Position numbers and translations under genes: made by a program
Notes under the pieces: generated by a model
What the model saw: the letters and a program-made list of their open reading frames with translations, nothing else
Databases searched by the model: none
What the model was told of the DNA's origin: nothing
Shown: piece by piece, positions 34,837-43,424 of the stretch
Position numbering within the stretch: position 1 is the first letter of the stretch
Layout: every line of letters starts with the position of its first letter
Source of the DNA: Pararhizobium_B sp963838155
Lineage (GTDB): Bacteria; Pseudomonadota; Alphaproteobacteria; Rhizobiales; Rhizobiaceae
DNA length: 64,000 bases
Direction of reading: 5' to 3'
NCBI GenBank assembly: GCA_963838155.1
Contig: CAWIQE010000019.1
Span: 186,001 to 250,000, forward strand

Positions 34837-35060
34837 GAGGTCGCTTTCCGAGCTTGTATCGGCCCCAGGCTAGCGGGTCGGGGTTGAGATCTTCTTAGGG
34901 GGACCGTTCGATTCCGACGGATCGTCACGGTTGGCGGGCGTTGAGGCTGCCGGGCGCGGCGGCGGCTCGGGGTCGCTCGGGCGGCGGAGCCGCCGTTCCA
35001 CTTCGGCGCGCTTTGCTCTATAGGCTCTCAGCGGTCAGACATGTTTGGAAAGGACCTCAA

Positions 35061-35684
35061 ATGGCTACGATCCGCCACCATCGCGGCGACATTCCGGAGG
35101 CCGATGCGGCGCGCTATGCCGGCGACATCGCCATCGACACGGAAACCCTCGGGCTGGTGCCGCGCCGCGACAGGCTGTGCGTGGTGCAGCTGTCGCCGGG
35201 CGACGGATCGGCCGACGTGATCCAGATCGCCGCCGGGCAGACCCAGGCGCCGAACCTCGTCCGGCTGCTCGGCGCGCCGGGCCGGCAGAAGATCTTCCAC
35301 TACGGCCGGTTCGACATCGCCGTCCTCTACAACGCGTTCGGCCTGGTGTGCGAACCGGTGTTCTGCACGAAGATCGCCTCGCGGCTGACGCGCACCTACA
35401 CGGACCGGCACGGCCTGAAGGACAATCTCAAGGAGATGCTCGACATCGACATCTCCAAGCAGCAGCAATCCTCCGACTGGGCCGCCGAGGACCTCAGCCA
35501 GGCCCAGCTCGAATACGCCGCGTCCGACGTGCTCCACCTGCATGCGCTGCGGGACCGGCTGACGGAGCGGCTGGTGCGCGACGGCCGGCAGGAGCTCGCC
35601 GCGGCCTGCTTCCGGTTCCTGCCGACGCGGGCGAAGCTCGACCTTCTCGGGTGGGAGGAGACCGACATCTTCGCCCACAGCTGA
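35061..35684 (+). CDS. rnd: Ribonuclease D-like 3'-5' exonuclease
   Basis: 207 residues, DEDDy exonuclease domain only: AIDTETLGL (Exo I Asp and Glu), FHYGRFDIAVLYNAFG (Exo II Asp) and YAASDVLHLHAL (Exo III Tyr and Asp). The HRDC domains of E. coli RNase D are missing, as usual for this short alphaproteobacterial form. It trims tRNA or other small RNA 3' ends. GGAAAGGA lies before the ATG at 35061. Confidence 0.88.
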   Translation: MATIRHHRGDIPEADAARYAGDIAIDTETLGLVPRRDRLCVVQLSPGDGSADVIQIAAGQTQAPNLVRLLGAPGRQKIFHYGRFDIAVLYNAFGLVCEPVFCTKIASRLTRTYTDRHGLKDNLKEMLDIDISKQQQSSDWAAEDLSQAQLEYAASDVLHLHALRDRLTERLVRDGRQELAAACFRFLPTRAKLDLLGWEETDIFAHS

Positions 35685-35708
35685 GGACGCCGCCGGATAG
35701 GCCGCACG

Positions 35709-35740
35709 AAAAAAGCCCGCGGGGCGATCGCTCCGCGGGC
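35709..35740 (-). terminator. Terminator of rpsA, between converging genes
   Basis: Arms GCCCGCGG (35715-35722) and CCGCGGGC (35733-35740). On the minus strand the hairpin is followed by six T residues (35714-35709), a canonical Rho-independent terminator 30 bases after the rpsA stop; it may also slow transcripts from the exonuclease gene. Confidence 0.85.
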
Positions 35741-35769
35741 CGTTTCGAAGTCCTTCCGGACGGAGAGGA

Positions 35770-37473
35770 CTACTTCTCTTCCTGCTTCTTCAGCGCGGCT
35801 CCCAGGATGTCGCCGAGGGAGGCGCCCGAGTCGGACGAACCGTACTGTGCCACGGCTTCCTTCTCCTCGGCGATTTCCAGCGCCTTGATCGACAGCGACA
35901 CCTTGCGGTCCCGCTTGGAGAAGTTGGTCACGCGCGCGTCGACGACCTGGCCGACCGAGAAGCGGTCCGGACGCTGCTCGTCGCGGTCGCGCGACAGGTC
36001 CGACCGGCGGATGAAGGCCGACACGTCCGGATGATCCACCAGCCTCACCTCGATGCCGCCATCGTTGGTGGCGGTCACTTCGGCCGAGACGACGGCGTTC
36101 TTGCGCAGGCCCCCGGAGGCCGCGGCATCGCCGAGCGCGTCGCGCCCGAGCTGCTTGATGCCGAGCGAGATGCGCTCCTTCTCGATGTCCACGTCGAGGA
36201 CGACGGCCTTGACGACGTCGCCCTTGTTGAACTCCTCGATGACCTGCTCGCCCGGACGCGTCCAGTCGAGGTCGGAGAGGTGGACCATGCCGTCGACATC
36301 GCCGTCGAGACCGATGAACAGGCCGAATTCGGTCTTGTTCTTGACCTCGCCCTCGACTTCCGTGCCGGAGGGATGGGAGTGCGAGAAGGCCTCCCACGGG
36401 TTCTCGAGCGTCTGCTTGAGACCGAGGGAGATGCGGCGCTTGACCGGATCCACCTCGAGGATGACCACCTCGACCTCCTGCGACGTCGACAGGATCTTGC
36501 CGGGATGGACGTTCTTCTTCGTCCAGGACATCTCGGAGATGTGGATCAGGCCCTCGATGCCCGGCTCCAGCTCGACGAAGGCACCGTAGTCGGTGATGTT
36601 GGTCACCGTGCCGGCGATCTTCTTGCCGACCGGGTACTTGGCGCCGATGCCGTCCCACGGATCCGCCTCGAGCTGCTTCATGCCGAGCGAGATGCGGTGG
36701 GTCTCCTGGTTGATGCGGATGATCTGGACCTTGACGGTCTGGCCGATCTGCAGGATCTCCGTCGGATGGTTGACGCGGCGCCAGGCCATGTCGGTGACGT
36801 GAAGCAGGCCGTCGATGCCGCCGAGGTCGACGAACGCACCGTAGTCGGTGATGTTCTTGACGACGCCCTCGACCACCTGGCCTTCCTCGAGGTTCTGCAC
36901 GATTTCCGAACGCTGTTCGGCGCGGCTTTCCTCGAGCACGGTGCGGCGCGAAACGACGATGTTGCCGCGGCGCTTGTCCATCTTGAGGATCTCGAAGGGC
37001 TGCGGATTGTGCATCAGCGGCGTGACGTCGCGGATCGGACGGATGTCGACCTGCGAGCGCGGAAGGAAGGCCACCGCCCCGTCGAGGTCGACGGTGAAGC
37101 CGCCCTTGACCTGGTTGAAGATGACGCCCTCGACCCGCTCGCCCGCGTTGAACTTCTCTTCGAGGCGGACCCAGCTTTCCTCGCGGCGCGCCTTCTCGCG
37201 CGACAGCACGGCTTCGCCGAGGGCGTTCTCGATGCGTTCGACATAGACCTCGACTTCGTCGCCGACGACGAGGGTTCCGTCCTTCGACTTGGCGCCGAAT
37301 TCCTTCAGAGGCACGCGGCCTTCGACCTTGAGGCCGACGTCGACGATGGCGACGTCCTTTTCGATCGCCGTGACGATGCCCTTGGCAACGTAGCCTTCGG
37401 CGAGATCGTTGCCCTGGAACGATTCTTCGAGGAGGGCGGCGAAGTCCTCCCGCGTGGGGGTTTCTACAGTCAT
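35770..37473 (-). CDS. rpsA: 30S ribosomal protein S1
   Basis: 567 residues (MTVETPTREDFAALLEESFQ), six S1 RNA-binding repeats; the central ones share DYGAFVDLGGIDGLLHVTDM and DYGAFVELEPGIEGLIHISE. S1 recruits mRNAs with weak Shine-Dalgarno sequences. The length fits alphaproteobacterial S1. It follows aroA and cmk on the same strand, a gene order conserved in Hyphomicrobiales. AGGAG precedes the ATG. The 213-base gap to cmk suggests its own promoter as well. Confidence 0.97.
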   Translation of the reverse strand: MTVETPTREDFAALLEESFQGNDLAEGYVAKGIVTAIEKDVAIVDVGLKVEGRVPLKEFGAKSKDGTLVVGDEVEVYVERIENALGEAVLSREKARREESWVRLEEKFNAGERVEGVIFNQVKGGFTVDLDGAVAFLPRSQVDIRPIRDVTPLMHNPQPFEILKMDKRRGNIVVSRRTVLEESRAEQRSEIVQNLEEGQVVEGVVKNITDYGAFVDLGGIDGLLHVTDMAWRRVNHPTEILQIGQTVKVQIIRINQETHRISLGMKQLEADPWDGIGAKYPVGKKIAGTVTNITDYGAFVELEPGIEGLIHISEMSWTKKNVHPGKILSTSQEVEVVILEVDPVKRRISLGLKQTLENPWEAFSHSHPSGTEVEGEVKNKTEFGLFIGLDGDVDGMVHLSDLDWTRPGEQVIEEFNKGDVVKAVVLDVDIEKERISLGIKQLGRDALGDAAASGGLRKNAVVSAEVTATNDGGIEVRLVDHPDVSAFIRRSDLSRDRDEQRPDRFSVGQVVDARVTNFSKRDRKVSLSIKALEIAEEKEAVAQYGSSDSGASLGDILGAALKKQEEK

Positions 37474-37686
37474 GAATTCTCCTGAGCGATCCGCCGGCCG
37501 GCTGAAAAGCCGCGCAGCGGACGAGCGCCGTGGGTTCGCGTTGCATCTGCCTTCGGACGGTCAGGGCTCCCCGGGAGCCCGGAACCGGCGCATGCGACCG
37601 GCCCGAAGACGGTTTGTCGGCCCGCGAGGGCATCGAACGAGCGGAAAAAAGGAAAGGGCGCTCGCGGCCTGCCGCGACGCCCCGTA

Positions 37687-38331
37687 CTAATCCGCATTCC
37701 GGACGTTCATCGCCTGATCGATCAGGTCTCGTGCCGCCCGGAACGCGGCTTCTATACCCATTTCGGTCGTATCAAGCAAGTGCGCGTCTTCGGCGGGCCT
37801 GAGGGGCGAGTCGGTGCGTTCCGTGTCGCGCGCGTCGCGGCGCTTCAGGTCGGCGAGGATTTCCTCGTAGCGCGCGTCGCCGCCCGAGGCGCGGATCTCG
37901 TCGAGGCGGCGCTGCGCCCGGGTTTCGGCGGATGCGGTGACGTAGAGCTTCACCGCCGCGTCCGGACAGACGACCGTCCCGATGTCGCGTCCGTCCAGGA
38001 CGGTGCCGGGGGGCATGGCGGCGAAGCGCCGCTGCGCCTCGACCAGCGCACGGCGCACCGCCGGCATCACCGCGATGCGCGAGGCCGCATCGCCGATCTC
38101 GTGGGAGGAGAGCGTCGTGCGGTCGAGCCGCGCGAGATCGACCCGGCGTGCCATGCGCGCCGCCGTCTCCTCGTCGTCGAGGGGCAGCGCCGCATCGACG
38201 AGCGCCTTGGCGGCGGCCCGGTAGGTCAGCCCCGTGTCGAGATGATGGAACCCGTAATGGGCGGCCAGCCGGCGCGCGAGCGTCCCCTTGCCGGACGCCG
38301 CCGGACCGTCGAGCGCGATCGTCTGGGTCAT
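37687..38331 (-). CDS. cmk: Cytidylate kinase
   Basis: 214 residues. P-loop IALDGPAASGKGTLARRL, then YGFHHLDTGLTYRAAAKAL, DGRDIGTVVCPDAAVKLYVT and the LID region RRDARDTERTDSPLRPAEDA. It phosphorylates CMP and dCMP with ATP. It lies between aroA (64-base gap) and rpsA, as in related genomes. Confidence 0.96.
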   Translation of the reverse strand: MTQTIALDGPAASGKGTLARRLAAHYGFHHLDTGLTYRAAAKALVDAALPLDDEETAARMARRVDLARLDRTTLSSHEIGDAASRIAVMPAVRRALVEAQRRFAAMPPGTVLDGRDIGTVVCPDAAVKLYVTASAETRAQRRLDEIRASGGDARYEEILADLKRRDARDTERTDSPLRPAEDAHLLDTTEMGIEAAFRAARDLIDQAMNVRNAD

Positions 38332-38395
38332 CCTCGCTTCCTCCTCGGGCCGGTTCCCGCGTCCGCGGTCGGGCGGAACGCCGCGGCGTCGTCTT

Positions 38396-39775
38396 TCATC
38401 CCCGCGCCTCCGCCTCCCCCTCGACTTCCGAAATCGGTGCCCCGAGGCCGGTCAGGAGGCCCATGAATTCGGGAAAGCTCGTCGCGATGATGCCGCAGTC
38501 GTCCACCGCGACCGGGTGTTCGCTCGCCAGGCCCATGACGAGGAAGCTCATCGCGATGCGGTGGTCGAGATGCGTCGCCACGCGGGCGCCGGACGGCGAA
38601 CCGAGGCCTTTTCCGCCCGGACGTCCGCGAACCGTGAGGACGGCCGCCCCCTCGGTGCAGTCGACGCCGTTCAACTCGAGGCCGCGGGCGACGGCTGCGA
38701 GGCGGTCGGACTCCTTCACCCGGAGTTCCTCTATGCCGTCCATGACGGTCTCGCCCTCGGCGAAGGCGGCCGCGACCGCCAGGACCGGATATTCGTCGAT
38801 CATGGAGGGCGCGCGCTCCGGCGGGACGACGACGCCCTTCAGGTCGCTGGCGCGCACGCGCAGGTCGGCCATGTCCTCGCCGCCGGCGTTGCGCGGGTTC
38901 TCGACGACGATGTCGCCTCCCATCTCGAGGAGCGTCGTGACGAGGCCCGTCCGGGTCGGGTTCATCAGCACGTTCTCGACGACGATGTCCGAGCCCGGCA
39001 CGAGGAGCCCCGCGACCAGCGCGAAGGCGGCCGAGGAGGGATCGCCCGGCACGTCGATGGACTGGCCGGAGAGCCGCCCCTGGCCCTGAAGCCGGATGGT
39101 GCGAACGCCGTCGGCCGCGGTCTCGACCTCCAGCTCGGCGCCGAAGCCGGCCAGCATCTTCTCTGTGTGGTCGCGCGTCATGACGGGTTCGATCACCGTC
39201 GTGATCCCCGGCGCGTTGAGGCCCGCGAGGAGCACGGCGGACTTGACCTGGGCCGAGGCCATCGGCACGCGGTAGGCGATCGGGCTTGCGACCTCGGGTC
39301 CGCGAAGCGTCGCGGGCAGCCGGTCGCCCTCGCGGGCCGTCACCTGCGTCCCCATCTTCCGCAGCGGATCGAGCACGCGGCCCATGGGCCGGCTCTGCAG
39401 CGACCGGTCGCCGGTGAAGGTGGTCTCGAAGCCGTAGACTCCGACGAGCCCCATGGTCAGCCGGCAGCCGGTGCCGGCATTGCCGAAATCGAGGGGGCCG
39501 GCGGGCTCCAGGAGGCAGCCGTTGCCGGTGCCGTCGACGATCCACTCGCCGCCCTCGCGGCGCAGCCGGGCGCCCATCTCCGCCATGGCGTGGCCGGTGT
39601 TGACGACGTCCTCGCTCTCCAGCAGGCCGCGGATCCGCGTCTGTCCGCTCGCCAGGCCGCCGAACATCAGCGACCTGTGGGAAATCGACTTGTCTCCCGG
39701 CATGCGCACCCGGCCGGCGAGCGGCGGCGCGGCGCGGGAGACGGCTGGTTTCAGGCGGTCGGGAGAGTGTGTCAT
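38396..39775 (-). CDS. aroA: EPSP synthase, class II (CP4-like)
   Basis: 459 residues. It condenses shikimate-3-phosphate with PEP. Motifs: RMPGDKSISHRSLMFGGLAS, LDFGNAGTGCRLTMGLVGVY, RVPMASAQVKSAVLLAGLN, and APSMIDEYPVLAVAAAFAEG with ELRVKESDRL. The sequence follows the Agrobacterium CP4 enzyme closely, so it is class II. At the position where CP4 has alanine (NAATGCRL, Ala100), this enzyme has glycine (NAGTGCRL), as in glyphosate-sensitive enzymes. The start is ATG 39775. Confidence 0.96.
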   Translation of the reverse strand: MTHSPDRLKPAVSRAAPPLAGRVRMPGDKSISHRSLMFGGLASGQTRIRGLLESEDVVNTGHAMAEMGARLRREGGEWIVDGTGNGCLLEPAGPLDFGNAGTGCRLTMGLVGVYGFETTFTGDRSLQSRPMGRVLDPLRKMGTQVTAREGDRLPATLRGPEVASPIAYRVPMASAQVKSAVLLAGLNAPGITTVIEPVMTRDHTEKMLAGFGAELEVETAADGVRTIRLQGQGRLSGQSIDVPGDPSSAAFALVAGLLVPGSDIVVENVLMNPTRTGLVTTLLEMGGDIVVENPRNAGGEDMADLRVRASDLKGVVVPPERAPSMIDEYPVLAVAAAFAEGETVMDGIEELRVKESDRLAAVARGLELNGVDCTEGAAVLTVRGRPGGKGLGSPSGARVATHLDHRIAMSFLVMGLASEHPVAVDDCGIIATSFPEFMGLLTGLGAPISEVEGEAEARG

Positions 39776-40022
39776 GTCGGTCGGCAGGCTGTCGGGTGCG
39801 TGGGCGCCGGCACCCGGGGAGCGGCGGTCGGACCGTGCCCTATCACAGGCATCGGGCGCGGTCATCTCCCGAGGACGAAAATGCCTGCGCGCCGCGCGCG
39901 CCAGATAGGCTTTGACAGAGCGGGCCAAGATCAGTATGGGGACCTCGAAACCGGACTTGGCGGGGGCTCCGGACGGACCCTCCGAGTCCGGTCGAACACC
40001 GCCATCTGCGAGGCTTGTAACC

Positions 40023-40427
40023 GTGGCAAAACCCGAACTCGGCACGAAGCGCGTCTGTCCCGATACGGGCCGCAAGTTTTACGATCTCAACAAGAATCCG
40101 ATCGTCTCGCCCTATACGGGCAAGTCGTTTCCCCTGTCTTTCTTCGAGGACACCGGCTCGTCCAAGGTGGTCGAGAGGGAGGAAGAGGAGGAAGTGGCCG
40201 AGGTCGACAGCGACAGTTCCGACGTCGAGATCGTTTCCCTCGAGGAGGCCGACGACGAGGAGAAGACGAACGCCAAGTCGGGCGACGTTCCCGAGATCGA
40301 CGACGATTCCGACGTGGAGATCGACGACGACGACGAGGACGACACCTTCCTCGAATCGGACGACGACGAGGACGACGACATGAGCGACATCATCGGCGGC
40401 CGCCCGGAGGACGAAGAGGAAAACTGA
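40023..40427 (+). CDS. TIGR02300 family acidic protein
   Basis: 134 residues from a GTG at 40023, chosen because the family starts VAKPELGTKRVCPDTGRKFY. The conserved N-terminal third contains KFYDLNKNPIVSPYTGKSFP. The remaining 90 residues are extremely acidic (runs such as EIDDDDEDDTFLES). It is conserved through Alphaproteobacteria next to aroA, divergent from it; the function is unknown. The single Cys argues against a classical zinc ribbon. Confidence 0.88.
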   Translation: MAKPELGTKRVCPDTGRKFYDLNKNPIVSPYTGKSFPLSFFEDTGSSKVVEREEEEEVAEVDSDSSDVEIVSLEEADDEEKTNAKSGDVPEIDDDSDVEIDDDDEDDTFLESDDDEDDDMSDIIGGRPEDEEEN

Positions 40428-40563
40428 TCCGGCGCCGGCGCCGCCCTTTTTCCGGCCCGGACGTTTTACGTCTTGATCTCGGGATCGTGCGGAAGTAAGA
40501 GACCGCCTCGCAGGGGTCGCCAAGACACCGCAACCGCCCGGCCGCCCAAAGCCGGGAAAAATC

Positions 40564-40639
<76 letters not shown>

Positions 40640-40709
40640 TTCTCCACTTGAGTGGATAAGGTTCCTGGAAATTCCGGTTAATCAAGGCCTTAATGCTCGC
40701 CGGTCCATT

Positions 40710-40898
40710 TCACTGGTACGCACGAAGCTGAGCACCATCGCCTCCTGACGGCTTCGCGAGCTTCCGCTTCCACACATAAAGCGAATACGGGCTGACGCCG
40801 AGGCGCTTCGAAACCTCCGAAACGGGATAGCCCCGCCCGGTGATCCGAGCGACCGCCACGCGCTTGAACTCATCGCCGAAATTGCCAGTCCCCGTCAT
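40710..40898 (-). pseudogene. IS3-family orfA transposase remnant
   Basis: 62 codons: MTGTGNFGDEFKRVAVARIT, then VSEVSKRLGVSPYSLYVWKR, the helix-turn-helix N terminus of IS3-family OrfA proteins. The frame breaks after LAKPSGGDGAQLRAYQ, before the leucine-zipper part, and no OrfB follows. It is a truncated insertion-sequence fragment 71 bases behind the tRNA-Ala. Confidence 0.8.
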
Positions 40899-41030
40899 GG
40901 CCTCCTTGCCTCAAAATTGGGGAAGAAGGCCTCACAAATCCAGGGGCTATTCAGTCTTTGCTTATCTTGACGCACCAAACCAGTCGAAGCAGGATGGCAG
41001 CGCGATCGGCAATTCGAATGAGGTCCACCT

Positions 41031-41741
41031 ATGTTTGTCGAAAACTTGCGTCAGTTTCCAAAAGTAAAGGAATTTCTGCGTCAGAAGATGCGCAGATTGG
41101 GTATTGAGACGGCGGATTGGATTCGCATAGAAATGTACCGTGACTGTTTTCGGTATATTCATGAAATGGGTCCGGAAAAGCTGGACGCCCTCGAAATCTC
41201 TGGTGGCCCTCAATGGAAGAGGGAGTTGAAATTTAAGTCCTACATGTCAGCCGACTACCCGGAATTTGACATCTGCACGCAAGTCCTGCCACAGCAATTC
41301 GACCTGATAATCGCGGATCAGGTCTTCGAACATCTGAAACACCCTCACGAAGCGGCCAGAAATGTGTACCAGATGCTTCGACCCGGCGGCACATTCATAG
41401 TTTCCACGCCATTTCTCATCCGTGTCCATGCCTCACCTATCGATTGCAATCGCTGGACCGAAACCGGCCTGACCTGCCTGTTGCAAAGGGCAGGGTTCCC
41501 CGAAGACCAGATCACGACGAACGCTTGGGGCAATCGCGCCTGCGTCAAGGCGAACTTCAATAAATGGGCCAAGGCAGGACCGCTTTCGTCGATGAAGAAC
41601 GAGCCTGATTTCCCGGTCATGGTGTGGGCTTTTGCGCGAAAGTCAGCAGGCGTGTCGCAACCCGTTACGACAAACTCCTCGTCATCTTCATGGGATTCGT
41701 CATCAAACTCGACGCGGTCGCCATATGGCTCAGATCGTTAA
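41031..41741 (+). CDS. SAM-dependent methyltransferase (class I)
   Basis: 236 residues. EISGGPQWKRELKF stands at the motif I position in a divergent form; LPQQFDLIIADQVFEHLKHP and MLRPGGTFIVSTPFLIRVHA are the usual motifs II-III; SPIDCNRWTETGLTCLL follows, as in Methyltransf_11 proteins coded in polysaccharide loci. The last 30 residues (SSSSSWDSSSNSTRSP) look like read-through into spacer, so the original stop may have been lost. Base composition is poorer in GC than the exo genes, in keeping with transfer. Confidence 0.7.
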   Translation: MFVENLRQFPKVKEFLRQKMRRLGIETADWIRIEMYRDCFRYIHEMGPEKLDALEISGGPQWKRELKFKSYMSADYPEFDICTQVLPQQFDLIIADQVFEHLKHPHEAARNVYQMLRPGGTFIVSTPFLIRVHASPIDCNRWTETGLTCLLQRAGFPEDQITTNAWGNRACVKANFNKWAKAGPLSSMKNEPDFPVMVWAFARKSAGVSQPVTTNSSSSSWDSSSNSTRSPYGSDR

Positions 41742-41757
41742 ATCGTTACCACGGCCT

Positions 41758-41908
41758 AAGGCCTGTCCGCGTTTCACGGAATCGCGAACAGTCATTGTTT
41801 CTACGCTTCCGGACGGAAAACCGGTTTCCACTTTTCCTGGAAGGTCTCATTGTTTCTACGCGCTTCCGGACGGAAAACCGGTTTCCACTTTTCCTGGAAG
41901 CGCTCTAG
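41758..41908. repeat. Palindromic repeat, family 1, module 2 plus two module 1 (D)
   Basis: Module 2 (GGCCTGTCCGCG ... GCGAACAG) is followed by two module-1 copies, the first truncated at its right side and the second ending GGAAGCGCTCTAG. The terminal CTAG supplies the TAG stop codon (41907-41905) of the minus-strand glycosyltransferase. Confidence 0.85.
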
Positions 41909-42801
41909 GTAAGTTCAAGGATGCGGGATGGGTGCAGGCGGCCGTTCATGAACTCCCCGATCGCCAGCAGGTTTCCCGCCAGGCGTCCCTTGCGGTCGAT
42001 CCAGGGTTCCGGCTTCGCCAGGTGCACGGTATTCGCGACGATATTGCGGCCAATCTGCTTTATGGCCCGCCCCCGTGACATCGTTCCCTTGCCGGCCAGA
42101 TAGAGTGGATTGGCGACTTGCGAGTATCCGAGTTGTCGCGCAGGGCTCCGGCCGGAGGATTTCGTTCCGAGATGAACCCCACGCAGCCGCGGGCTCTTCA
42201 CGATCCGTCCGTAGCTGGCGAGTTGTCGCGAAAAATCCAGGTCCTCCAGCCAGCCATAGAGCGGTAAGGCCTCGTCAAAATGAATGCCGTGTTCTCGCAC
42301 GGGTCCAAGCCGAACCACCATGTTGCAGCCATAAGCGTTGTAGGTCTCCCTCGGTGGGCCGCCCCTATTTGGCCCGGCCGTATCGAGAAAGCCTCGCCCC
42401 TCCTCGAATTCGAGGCCCGACGTAAGGATGCCATCGGCCAGCACGGAACCGGTTGCGACGACGACGTCGGGATAATCTCGAAAGAGATGCCCGACTTCCT
42501 CCACGAAATCAGTTGCAGGCAGAAAATCATCGTCGAGGAAGATCATCACGTCCGCATCGGATTCCCGGATCAGAGCGTTGCGTTGGGCGCAACTGCCGCG
42601 CACGCCGGAGACCAGGGTCAGCGGCTGGGCGAAAGTATCTATCGACGCCCGGTCGACGTCCTCCGCCGATGCCGGGCAAATCGCGATCACATCGGGCGGG
42701 CGGCTTTGTTGGACCAGATGATAGACGGTCTTGGAAAGCACGAGTGGCCTTCCGGCCGTGGCAATACCGACTGCGATCCGCGGCGATTCTTGCTCATTCA
42801 T
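41905..42801 (-). CDS. Glycosyltransferase family 2
   Basis: 298 residues from the ATG at 42801 (GGAG upstream). GT-A fold: IAVGIATAGRPLVLSKTVYH, SGVRGSCAQRNALIR, the metal motif VMIFLDDDFLPATDF and NAYGCNMVVRLGPV, then LPLYGWLEDLDFSRQL. It resembles transferases of exopolysaccharide loci. It sits in the island-like segment behind tRNA-Ala, in opposite orientation to the methyltransferase. Its stop codon is contributed by a palindromic repeat, so the natural C terminus may have been altered. Confidence 0.82.
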   Translation of the reverse strand: MNEQESPRIAVGIATAGRPLVLSKTVYHLVQQSRPPDVIAICPASAEDVDRASIDTFAQPLTLVSGVRGSCAQRNALIRESDADVMIFLDDDFLPATDFVEEVGHLFRDYPDVVVATGSVLADGILTSGLEFEEGRGFLDTAGPNRGGPPRETYNAYGCNMVVRLGPVREHGIHFDEALPLYGWLEDLDFSRQLASYGRIVKSPRLRGVHLGTKSSGRSPARQLGYSQVANPLYLAGKGTMSRGRAIKQIGRNIVANTVHLAKPEPWIDRKGRLAGNLLAIGEFMNGRLHPSRILELT

Positions 42802-42989
42802 GTCGCGCTCCGCGAAAGCTGCATCGAGTGATTTCCGCCGGACCCTGCGCATTAGCGTCAGTCAATCACCACCATTGCTCGAAACCGCGGGTTACAGTTA
42901 CCAATAAAAATCTAAAATATCCAGATCGATGCAATACCAACATCTTCCATTATCTGCGCAAATTCGGTGAGATTGGCGGAGGCCTACTC

Positions 42990-43290
42990 CTTTTGGCGCT
43001 CGTTTGGAAGATGCGTCCGACGTTACTGTCGGGGGCCACGATTGATGCAAGCCCGTCCTGATCGACAAGAAGGCGCCGGACGTTCTTCTCAAGGACGCTT
43101 CCCGTTCCGGCCGGAACCGGCAGGCCAAAGGTCTTCACGAGGCCGCGGATCCGGTTGGAAAGCCCGGTGGTGAACCGAACCGACCGGGTGCGGGCAGCGA
43201 CGCGCGTGCGGGTCGGTCCTGCTCGGTGCCATATCGAGTGCCGCTTCGGGGTCGCGGGCGTCGATGCAGATCGCCGGCACTCCGTCTGCG
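42990..43290 (-). pseudogene. IS110-family transposase remnant
   Basis: On the minus strand PAICIDARDPEAALDMAPSR (from about 43280) continues in another frame as TTGLSNRIRGLVKTFGLPVP and EKNVRRLLVDQDGLASIV (to about 43030). These are the middle segments of IS110/IS1111-type DEDD transposases, in the right order but broken by a frameshift near 43205 and missing both ends. It is a decayed insertion sequence. Confidence 0.65.
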
Positions 43291-43346
43291 CAGAGCGCAT
43301 GAGCTGCGGATCAGAGCTGCACTTCTTGCTATGCAGACAAGGGTTT

Positions 43347-43364
43347 CCCCTCGGCTCCACCATT
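43347..43364. repeat. Imperfect copy of the tRNA-Ala 3' end (possible att)
   Basis: CCCCTCGGCTCCACCATT matches 40624-40641 in 17 of 18 positions, in the same orientation. It closes a segment of about 2.7 kb that starts at tRNA-Ala(GGC) and contains only IS remnants, a methyltransferase, a glycosyltransferase and a palindromic repeat. Confidence 0.5.
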
Positions 43365-43424
43365 TCCCGCCAAGCAGCCGCGGGACCGATCCGTCACGCA
43401 AGACGACCGCCTGCAAGTCGCCTG

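Noticed and set aside
39912..40022. N-terminal extension of the TIGR02300 protein from an upstream start
   Set aside because: The family begins at the VAKPELGTKR segment; the extension falls in the divergent promoter region with aroA.
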